Shown here: in pieces, positions 8,188-15,478 of the stretch
How the letters are laid out: every line of letters begins with the position of its first letter
Numbering within the stretch: the stretch's first letter is position 1
Assembly (NCBI GenBank): GCA_937872515.1
Contig: CALMSX010000023.1
Coordinates: forward strand, 1-32,395
DNA from: an uncultured Bacteroidota bacterium
Lineage (GTDB): Bacteria; Bacteroidota; Bacteroidia; Chitinophagales; Saprospiraceae
Direction of reading: 5' to 3'
DNA length: 32,395 nt
Notes under the pieces: generated by a model
What the model was told of the DNA's origin: nothing
Databases searched by the model: none
Seen by the model: the letters and a program-made list of their open reading frames with translations, nothing else
Translations under genes and position numbers: made by a program

Positions 8188-10542
8188 ATGGAAAAAGAAG
8201 TTTTAAAATATTATCAAAGTCTAAACCAAGACATAAGAGCAACTCAGTTAAGTGAACAAGATGGAGGAAATTCTGAGCAAATATTCACTCAAATTGCACT
8301 TAATAATCTTGCCGATGCTGGTGAAACAGAAAATGCAATTTTAGCTTTTGATAAAAAGGCCATAGGAACAAAAAACCAGCATCAGATTAATGGTTTTGCT
8401 ATATCAGACAATTATGAAACCCTTGACTTATTCGTTACAGTTTTCAAGGGAACTGATGAAATATCTACTACATCAAGAGCAGAAATTGAAACGGCTAAAA
8501 AGAGGATTTCCAATTTCTTCTACAAATGCGTAAGCAAAGAATATGTAAACGAAATTGAAGAATCCTCAGAGATTTTTCAATTAGCAAATACACTAGCAAA
8601 CTATAATGAAATTAAAGAGAACCTTGTTCGTGTAAATGTAATTATTCTGACTGACGGAGAGTATAAAGGTGATTTTCCGAAAAATGAAAAAATCAATAAT
8701 TACAATATTTTTTATAGAGTTATCGACATTCAATTTTTATATAAAATTTCCGAACAATCCAGAGTTCCAATTGAAATCGATTTGAACGATTTTGATGGAG
8801 AAAAATTTGAAGTACCTTGTTTACCTGCGTCTGAAATAAATCCCAATTTTAAAGCATACATTGCAATATTACCAGGAACTTGTTTAGCAAAATTATATGA
8901 GCGTTATGGAGCAAAATTATTGGAACAAAATGTTCGTTCATTCTTACAAGTAGGTGGACGAAATAGTGTAAATTATGGTATCCGAAGTACGATTCGAAAT
9001 GAGCCAGAAAAGTTTTTTGCATACAATAATGGTATAGCAGCAACTGCTGACCATATTGAATTAGATGATTCAGGGCGTTACATTTCTAGAATCAGAAATT
9101 TACAAATTGTTAATGGTGGTCAAACAACAGCCTCAATATATAACGCAGAAAAAAAAGACAGAGCAGATATTTCAAAAATATTTGTTCAGATAAAAATTTC
9201 AGTCATTGAAAATCCTGGAGAATATAGTGACATTGTATCTCTCATCTCAAAGTATGCAAATACACAAAACAAAGTGAATAATGCTGATTTTTCAGCTAAC
9301 AACCCTGCTTTAGTTACGTTTGAGAAATTATCACGCTATATTTTATCGCCAATCACAGCAGCAAGCAATATTCAAACATCTTGGTTTTTTGAACGTGCAA
9401 GAGGACAATATAAAACTTTGCGTAGTAGAGAAGGAAGAACTAAGGCACTTCAAACAGCATTTGACAAGAAATACCCTAAAAAACAAATGTTCTCAAAAGT
9501 TGAGTTGGCAAAATATATCAACTCATACCAAGAAGTTTATGACGGAAAAAAATTGGTAATTGGACCACATATAGTTGTTCGTGGAAACGAGAAAAACTAT
9601 GCTCATTTTATTGGAAATAATTTGCCTGAAAACTTAAAGAAGATAAACAATGTTTATTTTGAAGATGCAATTGCAAAGTGTATTCTTTTCAAAAACGCTG
9701 ACAAACGATATGGAATAAAACCAAACAGCATTGGCGAAATGAAACAAGTTGTTGTACCGTACACACTTTCTTTATTGAACATTATTACTGAAAACCTACT
9801 TGACCTATTCAAAATTTGGAAAAATCAAGATGTTTCTCCCGAGCTTTCAGATTTCATTTTTGAATTAATGAAACAAGTCAACCAATTCATACTTGAAACA
9901 TACAATGGCCAACACTACATAGAAAAAGCTAAAAAGGAAGAATGTTGGGATTTAGTAAAGAATCACCAATGGGATTTTAATCTCAAAGACATTAAGGCGG
10001 ATTTAATTGACCAGAAAAACCCACCAAGACGAAACACGGAAATTGATATTGAAGAAGAAGAATTTGAACAAAACAAAGCAGTAATTAAATCAATTCCACC
10101 TGCACTTTGGAACGAAATTTTACAGTGGGGTAAATACAGTGAATTGCTTGACACTATAAAAAAAACAGTTGTTTCTAATATTGCTTTCAAACTAAGACAA
10201 AATAGGATTTTAGCAGACGATGAATATAAAAAAGGAGTTGAAATACTTGATATAGTTGCAAAACATAACGAAGAATTATTACAGAAGGCAGAAGAATTTG
10301 CTGGTAAATGGGTTGCTTTGAAAAAGCCAAAACTTGAAGACGAGCAAAAAGACGAACTCATCCTAGGACTAATGAGAAAAATGATAAATTTTAATCAATC
10401 GTTGGACAAAGAAGTATTAACGCAAGAAGAGGCAGACTTGCTACACGACATATTAAACGGAAAACGTGAAAACGACTTTGAAGTTAAAATTGAAGTAGCG
10501 AAGTGTTTAAAAAAATTAGAAAGGAAAGGATTTAAAATGTAA
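8188..10542 (+). CDS. AIPR-family abortive-infection protein
   Basis: 784 residues, soluble. The AIPR core lies at about 225-420, with FFAYNNGIAATADHIE, the hallmark NGGQTTASIY at 309-318 and a following KISKIF-like strand region. An acidic, coiled-coil-rich C-terminal half (about 600-784) makes it longer than many AIPR proteins. AIPR proteins (abortive infection phage resistance, AbiR-type) occur as the last gene of MutL/Z1/DUF4420 systems; the biochemical activity is unclear. It begins 5 bp after DUF4420 and ends the operon: a gene-free spacer and a palindromic repeat follow. No frameshift or premature stop is seen. Confidence 0.9.
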   Translation: MEKEVLKYYQSLNQDIRATQLSEQDGGNSEQIFTQIALNNLADAGETENAILAFDKKAIGTKNQHQINGFAISDNYETLDLFVTVFKGTDEISTTSRAEIETAKKRISNFFYKCVSKEYVNEIEESSEIFQLANTLANYNEIKENLVRVNVIILTDGEYKGDFPKNEKINNYNIFYRVIDIQFLYKISEQSRVPIEIDLNDFDGEKFEVPCLPASEINPNFKAYIAILPGTCLAKLYERYGAKLLEQNVRSFLQVGGRNSVNYGIRSTIRNEPEKFFAYNNGIAATADHIELDDSGRYISRIRNLQIVNGGQTTASIYNAEKKDRADISKIFVQIKISVIENPGEYSDIVSLISKYANTQNKVNNADFSANNPALVTFEKLSRYILSPITAASNIQTSWFFERARGQYKTLRSREGRTKALQTAFDKKYPKKQMFSKVELAKYINSYQEVYDGKKLVIGPHIVVRGNEKNYAHFIGNNLPENLKKINNVYFEDAIAKCILFKNADKRYGIKPNSIGEMKQVVVPYTLSLLNIITENLLDLFKIWKNQDVSPELSDFIFELMKQVNQFILETYNGQHYIEKAKKEECWDLVKNHQWDFNLKDIKADLIDQKNPPRRNTEIDIEEEEFEQNKAVIKSIPPALWNEILQWGKYSELLDTIKKTVVSNIAFKLRQNRILADDEYKKGVEILDIVAKHNEELLQKAEEFAGKWVALKKPKLEDEQKDELILGLMRKMINFNQSLDKEVLTQEEADLLHDILNGKRENDFEVKIEVAKCLKKLERKGFKM

Positions 10543-10770
10543 GCTTAACCTATTTGCAATCACATTCCCAAAGCCGCACAAGCCAATACACAGACCACAG
10601 CTTTGTCAAAGAGCTTACAAAGCCAACGCAGGACAAAATTGTTTTTAATAATTTCAAACTCTTCAAAAAAATAAAACGTAACGCTGAACCCGACAAAGAC
10701 ATACTAAAAAGCAAACAAAAAATGACACTTAAACCCAACATTGATAATGGTTTACAAGGACGGACGACAG
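10543..10770. other. Gene-free spacer after the defence operon
   Basis: A 228-bp G-poor, A/C-rich stretch. An 85-codon frame at 10554-10811 runs through it and into the palindrome, but its translation has no domain and is lysine/threonine biased like the composition itself, so I reject it as a gene. Composition matches the spacer at 161-516, supporting the view that both belong to one mobile cassette family. Confidence 0.4.
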
Positions 10771-10830
10771 AACACCGGCTGTCAACAGCCGTTTGCCGCC
10801 ATGGGGGCTGACATGGTTAAATTGTATAAT
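10771..10830. repeat. Palindromic element, copy B (truncated, right edge of defence island)
   Basis: From about 10783 the sequence AACAGCCGTTTGCC then ATGG.GG.TGAC.TGGTTAA matches the left arm of copy A (31-68) at roughly four positions in five, in direct orientation. The match stops near 10830, where the IS21-like terminus begins, so the other arm was probably lost or displaced by the insertion. Confidence 0.6.
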
Positions 10831-10835
10831 CCACG

Positions 10836-11022
10836 CTAATTGACCCCCCAAATCCAAAATAATTGACCCCCAAAATCCGGAAATAATTGCCCCCCTTAGG
10901 GAGGTTTATAAAAGCAAAAACAGGTTAAAAATTGGTTTAGCTTGCCAAATAAAATTTGACGAATAATGAGTAATAAACCAAGGAAAATGATCAAAGTAAA
11001 GGAGGTCCTTCAGTTGCATAAT
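10836..11022 (+). mobile_element. IS21-type left end with truncated istA start
   Basis: Three tandem near-copies of AATTGACCCCCAAAATCC (about 10837-10900) are the multiple terminal repeats typical of IS21-family ends. The ATG at 10966 begins a reading frame MSNKPRKMIKVKEVLQLHN, which resembles the start of IstA transposases of Bacteroidota IS21 elements. It loses similarity after about 22 codons at 11030 and stops soon after. The rest of istA and all of istB are missing, so this is a dead fragment. Confidence 0.6.
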
Positions 11023-11066
11023 CGCATGCAAAGTGTACCACCGAATCTCATGAAAGTGTACTGGTC
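11023..11066. mobile_element. Fragment of a second IS21-like end, left of IS3
   Basis: Contains two copies of AAGTGTAC (AAGTGTACCACC and AAGTGTACTGG). Related TGTACCAC motifs reappear just right of the IS3 element (12620-12706). The layout suggests the IS3 element sits inside an older element end. The fragment is too short to assign firmly. Confidence 0.35.
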
Positions 11067-11092
11067 TAGCCCCCTATTAATCGGACAATATT
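11067..11092. repeat. IS3 terminal inverted repeat (orfB side)
   Basis: Begins TAGCCCCCTATTAATCGG and continues ACAATATT. It pairs with 12593-12619 with one small gap and a few mismatches, which defines the end of the element downstream of the orfB stop. Confidence 0.75.
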
Positions 11093-11229
11093 CAAAGTTA
11101 ATAAATAGTTGATACATTTCTTTTTAATTTTGCCTTTGAGACGATAGCGACCGATGGTGATCTTTATACCGAAGTCGTTTTGTTAGCGTTGGGCCCAACC
11201 TAACTTTCATAGCGGAGACGATAGCTCTC

Positions 11230-12279
11230 TTAGGCTCTCATTGCCCGATGGTCACTTTTTTTGCGTTTCCTCTGTGCAAGGTAGTTGTTGATTTGATAAT
11301 AGGGTATCAGCAGCTTGAACCTTGTTTTTTGTTTCTCTCTTTTTACAAGTTTAATACGTTTATCTAGCCAGAGTTCTTTAAACACCTGTGGCGGTAAGTT
11401 ACAAATCGAGCCATGCAGTCTAATGTTGTTATAGGTATTGTAAAAGACCTTTAACCGGTTTTCAAGATCTTTTAGTGTTTCATATTCTTCCATGCCAATT
11501 GAGTTGTTCAGAATCGCATGAAAACTTTCTATATGCCCATTTTCCTCAGGTGTATACGGATGTGTAAACACCTGATTTATCCCGTTTTCCAATAAATATT
11601 CTTGAATCATTTTAGCTTCGAATTGGCTTCCATTATCATTTCTAACCTCTACTTTAATTCCTTTGCTGAGTATGTCAGATTCTTGAAGACAATTTACTAT
11701 TACATATTCCCATGCTTTTTTCACCTGATCTTGTTTCATGGAATAGCCTGCTGTCCAATATAAAGTCTCTCTTGTAAAAGTATCTATGATGGTCAATATA
11801 TATGCCATTCTGCCGGAACCAGAGATTCGCTTGTATTTGATATCTATTTCCAATACCTCTAGTGGTCCTTTGCTATCAACGTTTCTGAAACGTACCCGAT
11901 TCTTGCCCGATTGCTTCAATTTGACATGCAAAAGACCTTGCTCTTTCATGATTCTGTGTACCTTCTTATGATTTATTAAGTACCCTAACATGATTAGTGC
12001 AGTGGTCATTTTATGGTATCCGTAATCAGTTTCCTTATTGGCCTTAATGCGTACAATCTCTTTCACCACTATTTCATTTTCAATCACTTGAAGATTTTCT
12101 TCAGAAGAACCAACAATTTTAAGTGTTGTATCACTTGGTTTTACTCCTCGTTTGCCAGTTTTTGCCTTGTGATAATACTGATGCTTGCTTATTCCGACAA
12201 GTTTTAAAGCAGATCCTACTGATAGACCCTGGAAGTTGTAGGATCGAACTATCGCTTTTCTTTCTTCCAGGCTAATATC
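11230..12279 (-). CDS. IS3 transposase OrfB (expressed as OrfAB by -1 frameshift)
   Basis: 349 codons counted from the frameshift at 12279; the first internal ATG is at 12087. The start after the slip reads DISLEERKAIV, the conserved N-terminal HTH_21 region of IS3 OrfB, which shows that translation enters by frameshift rather than at the ATG. The DDE integrase core is complete: first Asp in LEIDIKYKR, second in VRNDNGSQF and Glu in EENGHIESFH. The C-terminal portion is basic. It catalyses copy-out-paste-in transposition of the element. There are no internal stops. Confidence 0.92.
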   Translation of the reverse strand, partial: DISLEERKAIVRSYNFQGLSVGSALKLVGISKHQYYHKAKTGKRGVKPSDTTLKIVGSSEENLQVIENEIVVKEIVRIKANKETDYGYHKMTTALIMLGYLINHKKVHRIMKEQGLLHVKLKQSGKNRVRFRNVDSKGPLEVLEIDIKYKRISGSGRMAYILTIIDTFTRETLYWTAGYSMKQDQVKKAWEYVIVNCLQESDILSKGIKVEVRNDNGSQFEAKMIQEYLLENGINQVFTHPYTPEENGHIESFHAILNNSIGMEEYETLKDLENRLKVFYNTYNNIRLHGSICNLPPQVFKELWLDKRIKLVKREKQKTRFKLLIPYYQINNYLAQRKRKKSDHRAMRA

Positions 12280-12572
12280 TTTTTTGCTAACAGTTCATCC
12301 TTTAGTTTACTTTCTAATTCCTTTTCAGCAAGTATCTTCTTGAGCATGTCATTTTCACGTTTAAGGCGATTGATTTCCTGCAATCTTTCCTTCGTCATAC
12401 TGTGCTTAAGCCCTTCGTCCCCAGCTTCAGCCACTTTTTTCTTCCAGTAGTAAAATGTTGCAGGATATAACCCGTACTTGTTAAGCGTGGCCGTCACTCC
12501 TTGTGTCTCAGCTTCCTTTAGGATTGCCAACTTTTCTTTTTCAGTAAATTTTTGTCGTTTTTCCATTCCCAA
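12249..12572 (-). CDS. IS3 OrfA, HTH protein
   Basis: 107 residues. The N-terminal helix-turn-helix (about 8-52: EKEKLAILKEAE, TLNKYGLYPATFYYWKKK) is of the HTH_Tnp_1 type and binds the terminal repeats. A leucine-zipper-like helix (about 62-95, INRLKRENDMLKKIL) mediates multimerisation. It ends at a TAG a dozen codons after the slippery site, which produces the OrfA/OrfAB balance. The start ATG at 12572 lies about 45 bp inside the right terminal repeat. Confidence 0.9.
   Translation of the reverse strand: MGMEKRQKFTEKEKLAILKEAETQGVTATLNKYGLYPATFYYWKKKVAEAGDEGLKHSMTKERLQEINRLKRENDMLKKILAEKELESKLKDELLAKKILAWKKEKR
12279..12285 (-). promoter_or_regulatory. Programmed -1 frameshift slippery heptamer A_AAA_AAG
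   Basis: Read on the minus strand in the orfA frame as gcA AAA AAG. Slipping one base back makes the next codon GAT and opens the orfB frame (D-I-S-L-E-E-R-K). This is the canonical X_XXY_YYZ arrangement of IS3 elements. Confidence 0.85.
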
Positions 12573-12592
12573 TATTACAGTTTTTTTGTTGT

Positions 12593-12619
12593 AATATTGT
12601 CCGGTTATTTATGGGGCTA
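12593..12619. repeat. IS3 terminal inverted repeat (orfA side)
   Basis: AATATTGTCCGG, TTATTTAT, GGGGCTA; reverse complement of the repeat at 11067-11092 apart from a gap and a few substitutions. The element's own promoter for orfA would lie between this and 12572. Confidence 0.75.
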
Positions 12620-12706
12620 AACTATGTACCACTCTTAATGGTCGTTGATTCTGAATTTCTTTATGGTATAAAACTGTAAAGAGTGGCAATGTACCACAAA
12701 AAACCA
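12620..12706. mobile_element. Fragment of IS21-like end, right of IS3
   Basis: Contains TATGTACCACTC and GAGTGGCAATGTACCAC, spaced repeats with the TGTACCAC core seen at 11023-11066. Multiple repeats of this sort are typical of IS21-family ends. The following stretch to 12829 shows no gene or motif that I can identify. Confidence 0.35.
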
Positions 12707-12829
12707 CGAAATTATTAGCTTTTTAGGTAAATTTGATTGGTTAACTTTAGGTGGAGTAGCAATAGAAATTTGAAGAGTACATATAAATGAGAAATTTTAT
12801 ATCCACACTCACTTTTAAACCAATGATAC

Positions 12830-13786
12830 ATGGGCTTTTTCAATCGGATTTTTAGACGAGATACCAGTAGCAAAAAGGAAGAAACTCCTGGTGATAACGG
12901 TATGGCTACTGCCAATTCATCAGAAGCAGTAAAACCTACCTCTGAAGCGAGTCAGCATAAGGATGAAATTACGGACAATGGAGTTAAAAGGATTAAGCTT
13001 GAACTAAATTCTACAAAAGGCAGCTCACCTTATGAGCAAGGAATAACTTTGAAAGCTATTTTGCAGGATAAAATGTTTTCAAAGGACAATCCCATTGAGT
13101 TTGAGGCGTTTTTGAATGAACTTAAGGTAAGGGATCCGGAGTTATTTAAACAGCGATTTGGAGATGGGAATGATGATTGGAAGATTTTAAACAACATCTA
13201 TCCCCTGGTTAAAAATAGGGAGGAGTTAAAATCTTTGATTGAATGGGTGGATGGCCAAATAAAACCTGGATCGGCCATGGATGGCTTGGTAGTTGTTGAG
13301 TTATTTGATGATATACTTTTAACATTTGGATTAGATAGTGTGGGTGCAACGTATGAAAGATTAAAAATAAGCTATTTCCATGATTTTGAGAAAGTTGGCC
13401 TTACCAACATTGTAAATCATGCCTACCTGAATTTTGAAAGAAAAATCAAAGACACGCTCAGTATGGATCTCTATCCCAGCGGTGTGGGTATGCTCATTTT
13501 TGGGGGAGGATACGAGAGCAGTATGATAATAGATGAGAGGGTTTGGAGCCAAATTCATACGGCATTACATGCAAGTGATGTAGTCTTTTCTATTCCAACC
13601 CGGGATGTATTTATCTTTTGCGATAAAAATGATTGTGAAGCCATAGAACTATTAAAAGTTAATACGTATCAAACATTTATGAATCCTGCGATACCTGGAA
13701 AGATATCTTCGAAACTGTTTCTTAGAGATATTTCAGGCAAGACTACCGTCTATGCTATGGATTATTTCCCGATTCCGGGTCAGTAG
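12830..13786 (+). CDS. Conserved-looking hypothetical soluble protein
   Basis: 318 residues. The first ~14 (MGFFNRIFRRDTSS) are basic and aromatic, followed by a low-complexity Ser/Glu/Lys linker to about 55, then a folded alpha/beta region. There is no classical signal peptide and no catalytic motif I can name. The C-terminal half (VWSQIHTALHASDVVFSI, DVFIFCDKNDCEAIELLK) gives a faint impression of proteins that read out a stored numeric value, but I do not assign a family. It lies 42 bp before the membrane protein at 13829 on the same strand, so the two may be co-expressed. Start chosen at the ATG at 12830; codon use is like its neighbour. Confidence 0.75.
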   Translation: MGFFNRIFRRDTSSKKEETPGDNGMATANSSEAVKPTSEASQHKDEITDNGVKRIKLELNSTKGSSPYEQGITLKAILQDKMFSKDNPIEFEAFLNELKVRDPELFKQRFGDGNDDWKILNNIYPLVKNREELKSLIEWVDGQIKPGSAMDGLVVVELFDDILLTFGLDSVGATYERLKISYFHDFEKVGLTNIVNHAYLNFERKIKDTLSMDLYPSGVGMLIFGGGYESSMIIDERVWSQIHTALHASDVVFSIPTRDVFIFCDKNDCEAIELLKVNTYQTFMNPAIPGKISSKLFLRDISGKTTVYAMDYFPIPGQ

Positions 13787-13828
13787 ATTTATTTAGGGAA
13801 TTTATTAAGTATAATAGTCCCCTCAACC

Positions 13829-14938
13829 ATGCCAATAGCCTTATTACCCATAATATTGACCATAATTTCATCGCTGTTTGTCTTGGTGAACTTTATAGCT
13901 TATTTGGCAAAGGGACGGATTTTAACGAGGCCCAAAATATGGCATGGCATACAAGGCTGGGTTGTGGTAATACTACCGATCTTGTTTCTTATTTATATGG
14001 ATTTGCCCTATCAAAATGACTGCTGTGTTCAAGGTGCCATCTTTTCACCGGAGCACAGGCCGGGAATTTATATTTTAATTCTTCTATGCATCATAGCTTA
14101 CACGGTCAATATTTTCAGGGTTGTCATTTTGACGCCGATTGCAGAATTAGGGTTAAACGTAATGCTGATTTTGGGTCTTATCTTAAACGTGTTATTTTGT
14201 ATTCATTTTACCACCGCAGATGAAGGCATACTTTTTTGGCTTTTTGGAAACGTGCCCATTATTATGCTTTTGCTTATAACTATGGCAGAAAATCAAAAAT
14301 TGCTTAAAAAAGCGATAGATTCAGGAGCTTACAGGTTTAATACAAGGCTTGGCAAAATAGGTGTCAGCATCTTAAGCCAGAAACCCATCCTAAAATACCC
14401 CATTTTGACGGTGCTGGTGATACCCATTTTACTCTTACTTTCCCTGATGCTGCTCCTATTTGGACAAAAACCTGACAGTCTGATTCGTGCATTTACCGAT
14501 ACTTATCAACACGGTTTTTCCCAGCTGGATCATTTGTGTGAGAATGTGGAATGTGGCGGCCATTTTCTTTGTTCAGTGGGAGCCAATGGTCATCCAAAAA
14601 TAGTAAAACCCATAAGGTATGGAGAAAGAAATGGCAGAAAAATAATCTGCACCAGACAATTGTTAATATCCAATGCCTTTGAAGAATTGGTGCAGGAAAA
14701 ATGTCCCCTGGTACACAAAATGATCAGACATAATTACAACAAAGTAGGAAGGCTCATACACCGGTACTACGGCATTTTCACCAATAAATACATTTCGGAC
14801 CTTGTCTATATCTGTATGAAACCCTTAGAACTACTCTTCCTTTTGACCCTGTACACCTTTGACAAAAAACCTGAAAACAGGATTGCCAAACAATACCTGG
14901 CTAATAGGGATTTGGAGGTGATAAATGGCGGGTATTAG
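13829..14938 (+). CDS. DUF6688-like integral membrane protein
   Basis: 369 residues with six hydrophobic helices at about 2-26, 43-59, 79-101, 107-127, 134-151 and 190-212, then a cytosolic or periplasmic C-terminal domain with a compact Cys/His cluster (CENVECGGHFLC, about 237-248) and the segments GHPKIVKPIRYG, RQLLISNAFEEL and KPENRIAKQYL. From memory the C-terminal block matches the uncharacterised family DUF6688. The two-Cys region could bind a metal, which is only a possibility. Function is unknown. It pairs with the upstream gene in orientation and spacing. Confidence 0.78.
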   Translation: MPIALLPIILTIISSLFVLVNFIAYLAKGRILTRPKIWHGIQGWVVVILPILFLIYMDLPYQNDCCVQGAIFSPEHRPGIYILILLCIIAYTVNIFRVVILTPIAELGLNVMLILGLILNVLFCIHFTTADEGILFWLFGNVPIIMLLLITMAENQKLLKKAIDSGAYRFNTRLGKIGVSILSQKPILKYPILTVLVIPILLLLSLMLLLFGQKPDSLIRAFTDTYQHGFSQLDHLCENVECGGHFLCSVGANGHPKIVKPIRYGERNGRKIICTRQLLISNAFEELVQEKCPLVHKMIRHNYNKVGRLIHRYYGIFTNKYISDLVYICMKPLELLFLLTLYTFDKKPENRIAKQYLANRDLEVINGGY

Positions 14939-15079
14939 GTGCCTATTCCTGCCAACTCAGGGGGAGAAATATAAGCCTTGATTGGTGCTAAAAAATGACA
15001 GGGTTGGGGTATGAGGATAATTTGTGGGTGGATTATTATTTGGTGCTGGTGGCAGGTGGAGTAGGAAATTGGTGTATAG
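14939..15079. other. Short gene-free stretch
   Basis: No gene. A motif GAGGATAATTT..(A/T)TTATTTGG here also occurs near 17430-17465 beside the second LytTR fragment, suggesting that the two intergenic regions share degraded ancestry. Confidence 0.25.
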
Positions 15080-15325
15080 TACCGCCTACAATGGTTTCGT
15101 TTTTTTGGGCGGGTTGTGTAGAGAGGAGGTATTGGCCGTTGGGGTAAGTTTCTATCTTCTGTAGAGAGGTGTTTATGACGAGCATGCTTCAATTAATGCG
15201 AAAGTATTCCTGAGAGGGTAGTTTTTTTAGGGTTGATTGAGAATGGCAGTCCAGAATTTTGGATAACTCAGATGGTTATCACATAGGGTGCAGCTGTATT
15301 CCTCTTGTATTACATAAGTCCATTT
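15080..15325 (-). pseudogene. Decayed LytTR response-regulator C-terminus, fragment 1
   Basis: On the minus strand the frame reads STLKKLPSQEYFRIN, a TGA stop where Arg is expected, then SMLVINTSLQKIETYPNGQY and further LLSTQPAQKNETIV. This is a close match to the LytTR DNA-binding domain of the intact regulator at 27958 (KELPTHEYFRINRGMLV, ILKIEQYPNGRYLLTL, KTETIV). Upstream, EEYSCTL and FWTAILN match its EEGCTFLV and WDATLDQ in other frames, so frameshifts are also present. The receiver domain is absent. It cannot encode a working protein and is a genomic fossil of a paralog. Confidence 0.85.
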
Positions 15326-15478
15326 CAAAATCTCAAAAGATGTACAACAAGACAAAAAGGATTTTTAATTTATTAACTAGATTTATTGTCTTAACTTTGA
15401 TGTATGGCAAAGTATGATTTTGCAGAATTAATCACTCTTACTTTAATCTATAAAAGACATAACTTAAAACTCTACAAA

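Larger units (their letters stand above)
11067..12619 (-). mobile_element. IS3-family insertion sequence, about 1.55 kb
   Basis: Bounded by imperfect inverted repeats: TAGCCCC..TATTAATCGGACAATATT at 11067-11092 and the reverse complement of TAGCCCC..ATAAATAACCGGACAATATT at 12593-12619. Inside are orfA and orfB on the minus strand with a -1 frameshift signal. All catalytic residues are present, so the copy may be active. The sequences flanking the ends (GGTC left, AACT right) are not identical, so I see no target-site duplication; recombination between copies or later decay of the flanks could explain that. Confidence 0.85.

Noticed and set aside
10554..10811. 85-codon frame after the AIPR gene
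   Set aside because: Runs into the palindromic repeat, is lysine/threonine biased like the DNA itself and has no recognisable domain.
14935..15192. 85-codon minus frame
   Set aside because: Runs through LytTR fossil 1 in the wrong frame; the correct frame contains the recognisable but interrupted LytTR sequence.
15404..15478. Upstream start of the T9SS protein at 15404
   Set aside because: It would place 25 residues before a clean signal peptide; the ATG at 15479 fits secretion.
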